Positions 55,151 to 64,000 of a stretch of DNA of 64,000 nt are shown piece after piece. A program made the translations under genes and the position numbers. Under the pieces are notes generated by a model that was not told the origin of the DNA, did no database searches, and saw only the letters and a list, made by a program, of their open reading frames with translations. Numbering within the stretch: the stretch's first letter is position 1; each line of letters begins with the position of its first letter. The stretch comes from Uranotaenia lowii (taxonomy: Eukaryota > Arthropoda > Insecta > Diptera > Culicidae): the NCBI RefSeq assembly GCF_029784155.1, contig NC_073693.1, positions 330,340,592-330,404,591 on the forward strand, read 5' to 3'.

Positions 55151-56029
55151 GTTGCTAGCTGGCCACGTATGTACACGAGTGCCGGAATGTTTGTTAGTGA
55201 AATTTCATTAGAAATCTGTCGAACCTAATAATCCAAGAATGCATGTGAATACATTCTTGGGCAGAAACTGCGGTGAATCCGTGCACCCATGGTGGACAAC
55301 CAACATATGAAAAATAATCATATATAAAAAAAATTAAATTATTCAGTTTCATAGCTTATGTCTTCAAATTTGAATAAATAAGTACACAATTCATAATTAT
55401 TTTACTCATACCAGTTTAGTATAAAACATATTTATCACCTAAAATTACTCGATTACTCGAATGGACATGTATTAAAACTAACATAACTTTTACAAATCTT
55501 GATGAAATTTCGCCAAATTTTGACAGAAAGTTTAATTATAGTTGAGCAACAAAAACGACCAAAAAAATTGGGAGTCAAGTGCTTGAGGCGCCACACAGCG
55601 GCCAATCCGAGGACTTTTTGTACAAATCTACATGCATTCGCATCGAAAATCAATAATTTTATAACGAATGACACACTTCTGCCCACCATAAATCAACTAG
55701 GGTTCATTGTCTTGAATGTAGATTGCAAATGAAACCAAAAGCAAGCGAAAAAAAAATATCTTGTTTGAGTTATAGGGTTGTGAATTTTACCAGTCATTTT
55801 GACTGGTTACGGTCCGAGTGTCCATGGCGAAATTTTTCTCGCTTTAAAAGAGCTAGTGGAATAAAAAATACACAGTTTTGTAGAGATTCAAAATTCATGA
55901 AAAGTCGTATTTTTTGCGAATTTTTAAAGCGAAGTATTTAAAAGATATTCAACAAACAAAGTGTCCAACCAGTCATTTTGACTGGTGCGGTCTTTCTAGT
56001 GTTAATTAGTAGGATGACTTATTGTAATC

Positions 56030-56491
56030 GGAGATAAGGCTAAAATGGGAAGATGATTGGCTAGGTAACCGGCAACTTTTCTTAAGAAGAATCAAATCTA
56101 CCACTTTACGCTGGAAAGATAGGAACATCCCCCTAGCACAACGTGCTCTGACTAGACTCCGAATTGGACACACCATGCTCACGCATTCTGAGTTTTTCAC
56201 GAAAGGGATAACCACGTGCAACACCTGCAATCAACCCCTCACAGTTGCGCATATTATTGGAGAATGCAGATTATATGGGACAGAACGACAGAACTGTGGA
56301 ATTGGTCATGACGTATCGAGGGCGTTGAACGTGCTTAACGAGGACAACCTACTACAATTTTTAAGAAGTACCAAAATCATCCAAAAACTCTAGACATAAG
56401 TTAAAAATGTAAACTTTTTTTAAGAGGACGAATGACCAAGTTGGTTAAAATCCCCTATAAATAAAAATATAGAATAGAATAGAATAGAATA
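56030..56491 (+). mobile_element. 5'-truncated I/R1-type non-LTR fragment
   Basis: Flanked by a perfect 14-bp target duplication, GACTTATTGTAATC, at 56016-56029 and 56492-56505, and ending in a short (ATAGA)n tail. The frame open from 56031 to the stop at 56391-56393 reads LKWEDDWL, RIKSTTLRWKDRNIP, then LTRLRIGHTMLTHS and CNTCNQPLTVAHIIGEC. The last is the Cys-Cys-His-Cys knuckle at the C-terminus of I/R1/LOA-type polyproteins. The reverse transcriptase itself is missing. The exact duplication and open frame suggest a relatively young insertion. Confidence 0.8.
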
Positions 56492-56505
56492 GACTTATTG
56501 TAATC

Positions 56506-57082
56506 TTAACAAGAAAAATTCAAAGTTTTGGGCGAATCTGACCACCCTCCTTCGAATGGCAGACCCCCCCCCCCCCCATTTGTCTTAAAAATTTTGCCTT
56601 TTTCCCAAAAACAGCAATTTTCTTTTGAGACCCTTTTTTGAAATTTATTAATTATCAATCGAATGCCATTGATAAGTTTTGTGTACGAAGTTGCCACATC
56701 CAATATTTTTGTATTTTAAAACCTAAAATGCGATTATCTTAAAATATCTCACTTATTTTCGATTTTTATTGGGCCAATGTTTTCAGCGAAAAATTTACAT
56801 AAGAATCCCTCATTCAACCAAAATAATTTGCGCTGTACTTTTAAGATGAAATAAGTTCGAGAAATTCCACCGTTTCGCCTCATGAAAATGCATCCAAAGT
56901 TTGTTTAAATCGTACTTAGACGTAATGGAACACTAGATCGCTGCAAAAATTGAATTTTTGCTCCCATTTGTTTTTTCGATGCCTTTTGTGTCGCTAAGCA
57001 TCAGTGTAAAACTTGAGATGATTTGGTTCATTCCGAAATTGGCTCAACGCGTTTCTATTTTGGAAGAACAATTTTTTGCATA
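56506..57082. other. Intergenic stretch with a long C run
   Basis: No gene is seen. A run of 13 C bases (about 56566) follows GAATGGCAGA and may mark another degraded hAT-like end. The remainder is AT-rich and unrecognised. Confidence 0.35.
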
Positions 57083-57103
57083 TACCTAATATATATTGCA
57101 CAA

Positions 57104-59192
57104 TCCCTCCTGGTTGGCAACACGGCTGACTGGAAATAACTCGCAATCCGGTCCGCGTTTATTTCGAAAAATGTCATAAATTTTTAGTCGTATTATCATT
57201 CAATGATGTTTTTATGGCTAGTGATATTTATTGCTGTCGGTTTTTTGAAAAGATTTCTAGGTTCCGACGCGAAATAGTGTGAAATTACAGAATTTCAGGA
57301 ATTTTGCTGTTATCAAAAGTGGCTGCAACTACAAAAGTCCGCATAAGTGTATGTGTGTGTTGTTGTGCTTGCACGACGGTAAATGGATGGGACGTGAAGT
57401 GAAGTTGTAAGCCCAACTTAATGCGGAGTCGTTTTATTTGCTTACGGATATGTTTCGGATCGTTTGATAGAACGAAGTTTAGGTATGCTCGGGGTTTAAA
57501 GAATCGGGAACGACGGAATTAGTTTTTGGAAGCTAGAAAGTCTGATAATCGTGTGAGTGTGTTAGTGTGTAAATGTACAAAACGACAAAAATATGAAGAG
57601 AGAAAGTCGTCAAAAACGCTATAGTTTTAACAGAGCAACTATGCGATGTTTCTGATGCTTGGTAAGGTTGTGTGCGTAGGGTTCTTGCGCAAGGACAGCA
57701 TCGTACATAGGGTGACAAGTTAAATATCAACTCTCAATCAAAGTTTGTGATAGGGAGAACAAAAACTTTTTCCCGGAAGAGGTTTGAAGAAGTTTAAAAC
57801 TAAAAAAGTTTAATGTGAATTGAATGAATTTAAAAAGATAATGTCAAAAGGCAATTGATGTGGAGTGCACAAGGAAGATATTCTGAAAAATATACAAGAA
57901 AAATCAAAATAGTATGCGTTAATGGGGCCTCGGCACTTTTTTACTAACGTGCAAATGTGTAAAACGAGTAATGGCAACCTGAACCATAGTAATTTTCCTT
58001 CCGTCTCATGTATGCGATGTTTTTGCTTGAAAAGAATAGTGTGTTTGTGAGTATGCGATGAGGAATTGAGAGAAACCAGTGTTGAAAACGCGTCGTAATA
58101 GGGTGACATGCACTTATATTTAATATTGAAATGTTTAAAAAAGAAAAAGTAAAAAGATTACGGTTAAGGATTATTCATGCGGACGAGGTTATGATTTAAA
58201 TATTCTGTTTAGAAATAATCAATTTAAAAACTAGGCACATTTCATCCACTACGCAATAAGTGGCTAAGAAAAAAAATTGTAATAAAGCAATATTAATTAT
58301 AATAAATTATTGATAGATTTAGTAGGTCATGCAATTGAATCGCTAACCGTAATAAACCGTCGAGTTTATGTAGCTTAGGAGGTTACGATTGGTAAATTTA
58401 AACAATGGTGTGGGATGCAAATATGGGTATCAAGGTAGTAATAAGGTCAGTATCCGGTGTGGCAGGTAAGTTGCATAATTTACTTTTTGATAACACTTTA
58501 TATTTATCTGTTATATCTGAAAATATAGTGAGGTCTAACAGTTTTATTTTGTCAAGTGTGAATGGAAATCAAGTAAATAAACAATATCGAATAGAAATTG
58601 AAACAATTATTCAAAACAAAATCATTTTAAAAAATAATTCGAGATCTGTTTTTACTTACGAATTTTTTAATTTAAGATCTCGCTAGTTTTTTAGGTAAAA
58701 TTAATGTATTATTTTAGTTCTTCATAAAATTACATCATTTCAGCTTTTTTTTTATTATTGATAACTGATGATAAGTTGTTTAATCTCACTATTTTCTAAT
58801 AAAATCTAAATTTTTTGGGGTTTTGGGTTGGGCCATCCGGGCATCCGATTGAAGCGATTCTTGAGGAGAGCATTGGGCTACCTCACCAGCAAGAAATCGT
58901 GAATTGAGGATGGGTCCGTCTCCCCACCCAGCTGAGCGCTGTGCATTGCAATAGCTCGATCCAGACGCTCGTGTGTTTAATTTGTACTTTCGATGGAGAC
59001 CATTCGATCCTATCCCTATTTAGAAATGTAAGTGCCTCTGCTTACTTTTCTTATCCCTTGTAACAGTCCATTCAAAGCCATTTCAAACATATCTAGTTGA
59101 AGAATCTTGAACAAGTTGCAAAGCAATAGTTGCTCGCTGCTACTGGCTGTGCCTTGCTACCTGGGTGGTAGATATACATACACATACATACA
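57104..59192 (+). mobile_element. Probable ~2.1-kb retroposon, non-coding
   Basis: The same 21 bases (TACCTAATATATATTGCACA plus A) occur at 57083-57103 and 59193-59213 and bracket this block. The block ends in (ACAT)n immediately before the right copy. A long direct repeat plus a simple-sequence 3' tail is what a target-primed retroposon leaves. The interior is less AT-rich than its flanks and has no recognisable reverse transcriptase. The only sizeable frame, 58405-58686 (93 codons, MVWDANMGIKVVIRS at its start), matches nothing I know. Candidates are a non-autonomous LINE derivative retaining leader and tail, or a processed copy of a non-coding or UTR-rich transcript. Confidence 0.6.
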
Positions 59193-59342
59193 TACCTAAT
59201 ATATATTGCACAAAATTTGAAAAAAATCGAATTATCAACAGAAAAATTAGAAAAAATTAAGAATACCAAAGGCGATAAAATTCCCATCTTCCACAGTTTG
59301 TTATACACTCTTTAAAACAGCACAATGTGAAGGCAAAGTGTG

Positions 59343-59496
59343 GGGCCGTTCAAATATTACTTAACGCAATTTTCGATCATTTTCAACCCCTCTTCCCTCC
59401 TACGTAACACATTTTTATCAGATTTTACATCCGAAATCACAAACCGTAACAAGCTGATATACCCCCCTAAACGTGTTACGTAATATTTGAATGATC
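59343..59496. mobile_element. Short MITE with TTCAAATATTAC ends
   Basis: The left end GGCCGTTCAAATATTACTTA and the right end (complement GGATCATTCAAATATTACGT) are inverted repeats. TACGTAACACATTTTT and ACGTGTTACGTAATA lie inside. The body is ~154 bp with no coding content. This terminus type is common in mosquito genomes. No target duplication is visible. Confidence 0.6.
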
Positions 59497-62400
59497 CTTT
59501 TCTAAAACTGCGCACACTGCGATATAAATTCTATTGCTCGCTCTTTTTCTGCGCGCCGAAAGTCAAATTTTCTAAGAGGCTTCACACAATTATAAAAAAA
59601 CGCAATGAGCTGATCCACTTTGCACTATGTGCTGCTCAATGAGTACTCTAGCTTCAGACATTTGCCAAGCACTCTTCTTAGCTATATCATTCTCGATCAG
59701 TCAGTGAGCGCTGCGTACCTCATCGATTTTTTCCGATGTGGCTGATGGATAGTCAGATGTTGGACACGGTTTTGCTCTCTCTATGTGTTATGGAAAAAGT
59801 GCACATTGCGCTCATTGTGAGAGCGAATGACACCCCTGCTAGTAAGTGATTGAATATTCGAAAAATTTACCGTAACTTCATTACAATGCATAAAATTTTA
59901 TTTATTTTATTCAGATTTTTCGGAAAAATCGTAGGGGTTGGTAACAAAAGAAGAATTTTATATTTGTTCCGACCGGATTGATTTTACTCAAAACTGATTT
60001 ATTTCGAGACCTCCGAAAGCCACCAAAACCGGAGATTGACCACAACAAAGTTTTCCATGATATTTTAAAAAAATGGCAAATGATGGTGATATTTTTTTTT
60101 ATTTATCTGTATTTTGTTAAATGATTGAACCTAAAGCAGATTTGCTTAATATAAATAACCACGTCATAATGGTGAGATAAAACAGAAAAACACTTTCCCT
60201 TGTTTGGAAACACAAAAAAAACACTTTCCCTTGTCACAGATTTCTTTGCATAAAAAATATGCAAAACAAGGAAACACCGCAACCTGTCATTACACTCATT
60301 GATGCCTCCAGTTCCAGGACACTCAATTGTCGGACTTCCTTGCTCACTGTTTTTTGAAGATTTTTTCCTCATCCCATCCAATGCAATGATGGATGGAAGG
60401 AAGGTAGTTCTTAAAATTTGTGAGAAGGAGAGACCCCATGGGCCATTGGCTTTTACGATGATGATGATAAGAGCACGATCGGCGTTCTTCATGCAGGCCG
60501 TCAACAAGAAGGTGCTCATCTATATTCATAATCGTAATTGGTATCACGATTTCGCGCACATGTGAGCACATGTGTTTTTTTTCTGTTGCTTTTCGTGTTA
60601 CTCTACACTGAAAGGGAAAAAGCGCCATCACATTATTGGTTTAGCGAAGGTTTCTGCACAATTTAGCCGGGGGTTCCACTAACCTAGTTTCCTTTCCTTC
60701 TTACCTTTTTTTCCATCACGATTCCTCCTTCTTATTAGCGCGTTTTTTGCTGGTTATTTCAAGTACCTTCTCTCTCGTTCGTTTCGATGGCGCCCTTTCG
60801 ACTTGATCGATGCGTGTGAGCTGTTGTGCATGTTGTTTGAGCTGAGCTGCGAGTTGAGCGCAATCATGAATGCAATTGAACATGTGTTTCTTTTCGCAAA
60901 GTGCCTGTAAAAATCAACCAGCGAATCATCGATATGACACGCTTCTCTCGGATGGGGTTTCGCAGTTGTTCAACATCGCTGTTAATTGAATGACAATGTT
61001 TCAATCATCGAGTAGAGCATGGATTTACGTGTTCGGTTGATTCTTCATTGGAAAAAAATAACCGTTCTAATCTTTTTGATTTCAGTTCAAAATTTACAAA
61101 ATCATATAAATTTCCTATGGAACCTTGAGAAATTTGAATCTTAAATCTGAAAGCCAATATCTGTATTTTAGGTTTCGTAGAGTTTACTTATAACTATCTT
61201 TAGAGATTTTTACCTCAATAGTGTCTCAGATTTTTCCGACCGCATCACAATTATCCGCGAGAAGTGTACCTAGTTTGCAAAAATCGTTGCAAAATCTGTG
61301 TTTGAGAAAGGTCAGGACGAACGTTGATATTTATGTATTCTTAAAATGAATCTAGGCACCGGGCATCTAAAATCTCTCACGTTTCCGGGGAATGGGCAAC
61401 CACATGATGCTTTCCAGAAAATTCACAAGATCCCGGGAAAATCTAAAATAGACGGTTTTAACCCTCTACTATTTACGAAATCATAAATGTATGGTTTTCT
61501 TACAGTGTTTAGTCTGATTCAGTATTGATGAATACTGATGAATAGTGATGAATACTCTTAAAAAGTCAGACCATTTTGGAAACCTAATAACATGTTTATC
61601 TTAATTCTCATTGGATGAAATATTTGTCATAGTTTAGGCTTTGAGAAACCCGTATTTAAATGAAATCGGCCGAAGGGAACCAAAGTTATTGATGAAGCAC
61701 TGGTTTTTCATGTTCATCCCGAATAAAATGTCTCAAAATCCCATACAAACTTCAGGTTCGTTAAGCGACCCCTTCCCGCGATCCGATCTGACCGAAATTT
61801 GGCATGGGATTTTGTAGTAGGCATACCTAAGACTAATTTCATCCTGCAGCGCATAACATTTCAGAGGTTTTGAATCAACCATACAAATTTAGGGCAGTCT
61901 AGTGTACATATTTATAAAAATCAAAATTATAGAATTTTAAGTTTTTCGGCATAAATTTCAAAGTTAGACGTTAATAAAGTTATTTCCACCGACAAAACAT
62001 TTTTTTTACTTCTTTATATACATTATATTAATTCATTTATAAAATATTAAATATGAATTCAGAAGACGACGTGAATTCAACTGACAGAATAGGCTGATTC
62101 TTGCTGCGAAAATTAGTTTTTCTTAGAATTTGAGATCACAAAACTTTTAAATTTTCAGATAGCAGCCCATTTGTTTAAAATAGTGTCATTTCATTACCGA
62201 TGATTTTGCTAGTGTCCACAGTTAGTTCTAATGATGACTTTTGCAACACAGACCATTTATATTCTTCTCGTAGTGTTTCTTTATTGGAATTTATCTGGGA
62301 TTTCTCGACCGGAAATTCCCAGGAATATAAAAAAAAATGGGAACTCCCAAATCCCAGGAAATGTTAAAAAATCCAGGGAACTCTCGAAGTCAAATATGCT

Positions 62401-62563
62401 AGACTACTTAAATTTTACACGATCCAAATCAGAAAAGTGGATCAGATTGAGCAAGGAAAATGATTGTTCTACCTTGATATTATAGGGCTAAGAATTAAAA
62501 CATTTTTTGCCTTTCTTACAGAAAGGTATAGTTATTGGTCGATTTGGGAGATCATCTTTGTAT
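59497..62563. other. Intergenic stretch without recognised genes
   Basis: Mixed-composition DNA. 60290-60570 carries overlapping open frames on both strands with no domain pattern and is treated as non-coding. Near 61523-61558 there is a threefold TGATGAATA repeat. 61740-61900 resembles common mosquito interspersed repeat text (CCCATACAAACTTCAGG). 62290-62390 has repeated CCCAGGAA/GGGAACTC words. No exon structure was found. Confidence 0.35.
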
Positions 62564-62633
62564 CTTGGGCTCGAGCTCGCGGACATCAACTCGGGAAGCA
62601 ACTGACTTACCAACTGAGATATATCACGAGCCC
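62564..62633 (-). mobile_element. tRNA-like head of a SINE (reverse orientation)
   Basis: On the minus strand: GGGCTCGTGATATATCTCAG, then GTCAGTTGCTTCCCGAG, then GCGAGCTCGAGCCC, matching the head of the SINE at 35495-35564. The body beyond it differs from the other copies, so this is a head-only fragment or a related subfamily. Confidence 0.55.
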
Positions 62634-63684
62634 TAACGATGTCCGTGTATTTGTTTGTATAAGTATTAATTTTTGTACACTTTGATTTCGTCGAAAATAC
62701 AGCAAATTTAAGCTGAAGATTTAACAATGATGAAAACATGGAATTAGAAAGTGTTTTTGTATGCCCCCATCATGTATTTTACAAACTCAATCAGAAAATA
62801 ACAGATACGCCTGACTAACAGTGCTGCCTCCTTTACCCTCAAAAATGTTAGATTATTTTTCAACCTTAATAACTTTTTCATTATAATCCTGTTAGAAATG
62901 CGGTATTCGGGTGAAATGTTCGTCAAAATTCAAGCTTTTTTTAATCTATTTTTAAAACGATCTAATTTTACATCTTTTCCTATCTGTTATTCAGTTTCAA
63001 TATTTGAAATAAGTCTTGAATGATGTAAAATGATATGCGTAATATTTTTTCGTAAAACATGTCACAGCCAGTTGTTATTTTGTCTACGTTGGAATGCAAT
63101 TTTGAAAACATTCAATTGGTTGGCGAAATCGTACGCATGAATCTGTGATAAAAATGGGAAAATGAGAACTTATGAACTAAGTGAAAATCTCATATAAATT
63201 GGAAAAATAAATCAAAGCAGTTTTTCGAGGTAAGAAAAAAGAAAAGTGTAGAATATAATTTTCCAGCGACACTCAATAAATTGTAAAATGACAATAATTT
63301 GATAGTTTTTTTATTGCTTTTTCATGGACATTTTCATGGAGTGAATTTTTAGAGTTAGTAAAAATAAATTCAGTATTTTTGCAAACTGTAAAAAATTACT
63401 GAAATATATGTCTATGAAAATTCATTTCTCTTTAAATTTATGTCTCTATCTAAATTTACGTCAAAAAATATGTTTCGCTTTTGTGCGTCCAATTTGACAT
63501 AAATTTACATCATTGACGATATAATATTATGTCGAATATGTCTTTCACTTATGTCTGAGAATTTATGGCTTCAAGCGTTTCTATTTTTCTCTAGTGCAAT
63601 TTTATTTCAAAAGTGATGCTTCAATTTCGTGCATCCAATTTGACATAAATTAACACAAAAAAATTGATAATGTGCACAATAATG
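62634..63684. other. AT-rich intergenic stretch
   Basis: No gene or complete element is recognised. Two segments around 63480-63540 and 63625-63660 share TCCAATTTGACATAAATT, a short local duplication. Confidence 0.35.
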
Positions 63685-64000
63685 TACACTCAATAAAAGT
63701 CCAACGTCAAAAACCCATCTAGTTCATGTGAAAAACTCGCAAAATTAAAAATAGGTCAAATGAAATTTGTGTAGTATTATAGAGTATCCCGTTATGTCTA
63801 AGTACGATTTTGATACAACCCTTCTCATTTCAGATGGCGTTTAAATAGCTGATTTCTGCTGTATTTTATTGTTTACAGTTCAACATCACTTTAACAAAAT
63901 TTTGTGTATCGTGCACTCCAGTTTTCATTATTTTCGTGAAAATGAGAAACATTTTTCCTGAAAAGCGCAAAAATATCGTTCACATATGATGTAATTTTCT
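63685..64000 (+). mobile_element. 5' part of a Tc1-like element, cut by the window end
   Basis: From about 63765 the sequence parallels the leader of the Tc1/mariner fragment at 16550-16945 (complement). Shared landmarks are TATTATAGAGTATCCCGTTA, AGCTGATTTCTGCTG, TTGTTTACAGTT, CCAGTTTTCATTATTTTCGT and the start ATGAGAAACATTTTTCCTGA near 63942. The frame from that ATG soon meets TGA (MRNIFPEKRKNIVHI then stop), so this copy is probably also defective. The left border is tentatively the TA before CACTCAATAAAAGTCC at 63685; the right end lies outside the window. Confidence 0.5.

Larger units (their letters stand above)
53433..56001. mobile_element. TTAA-flanked piggyBac-like element carrying nested inserts
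   Basis: TTAA lies on both sides (53429-53432 and 56002-56005). The body begins CACTAGAAGGACCG and ends with the complement of CACTAGAAAGACCG. The 19-bp palindrome-like ACCAGTCAAAATGACTGGT occurs just inside the left end (53476) and twice near the right end (55789 and 55968, complement). No transposase is recognised. Inside are six copies of a CCATGGGTGCACGG-type motif, a hairpin insert, an RTE tail and a tRNA-like SINE, so it has been a repeated landing site. Confidence 0.7.

Noticed and set aside
60103..60631. Overlapping open frames of about 90-140 codons on both strands
   Set aside because: No recognisable motif, no supporting exon structure, and they overlap in conflicting frames.

Overview
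This window looks like AT-rich insect nuclear DNA, most likely from a mosquito or a close dipteran. That is inferred from the gene families and from the style of the repeats; no species can be named. Only about 8% of it is credible host coding sequence. The host genes are three single-exon, co-oriented (minus-strand) paralogues of a divergent ionotropic receptor (IR) family, the insect chemosensory relatives of ionotropic glutamate receptors. They lie at 14576-16174, 26146-27786 and 40830-42461. The first and third are intact. The middle one is intact except for one in-frame TGA that replaces a cysteine conserved in both sisters, so it is either a very young pseudogene or a read-through 'pseudo-pseudogene'. 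Two of the three, and possibly the third, share a short upstream sequence block, a candidate common control element.

The rest is a dense record of mobile DNA. From left to right: a near-perfect ~840-bp palindrome (166-1005); a hAT-like element with an 8-bp target duplication (1442-2643); a TTAA-flanked piggyBac-like MITE (2764-3679); a tRNA-derived SINE (6470-6645, with relatives at 35495, 46398 and 62564); long T-rich islands; an inverted repeat pair (10106-10605 and 13368-13882); IR gene 1; Tc1/mariner debris and MITEs; a nearly complete ~3.4-kb RTE-like non-LTR retrotransposon (20067-23437) inside a T-rich tract; a second hAT family (24101-25783); and the broken IR gene 2.

After another AT-rich stretch comes the most striking structure. 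A ~3.8-kb array of the 9-bp unit AAAAATGAC runs about 2.0 kb in one orientation, then flips and runs about 1.8 kb in the other. It ends only ~130 bp beyond the stop of IR gene 3. Upstream of gene 3 is a 5'-truncated, very young copy of the same RTE-like element (43198-44333) with a perfect 16-bp target duplication and microhomology at its 5' junction.

The right third is a nest of elements. A ~6.1-kb span bounded by CAGGGCTGGTAGCG ends (46718-52866) holds a smaller relative (48779-50103), a Jockey-like remnant (48488-48736) and a three-copy nested and inverted family rich in TACCCCTTA and TGACCCGTTATT motifs (50157-52098). Next comes a TTAA-flanked element (53433-56001) that carries a hairpin insertion, an RTE tail, a tRNA-like SINE and a dispersed GGGTGCAC repeat. 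Then come a non-LTR RNase-H-side fragment (56030-56491) and a ~2.1-kb retroposon-like insert with a 21-bp flanking repeat (57104-59192). The last ~320 bases are the 5' part of a Tc1-like element that runs off the window.

Many long open frames here (phenylalanine-rich in T tracts; MTK, NDK, SFL and IFV repeats in the satellite) are by-products of low-complexity sequence and are not reported as genes.
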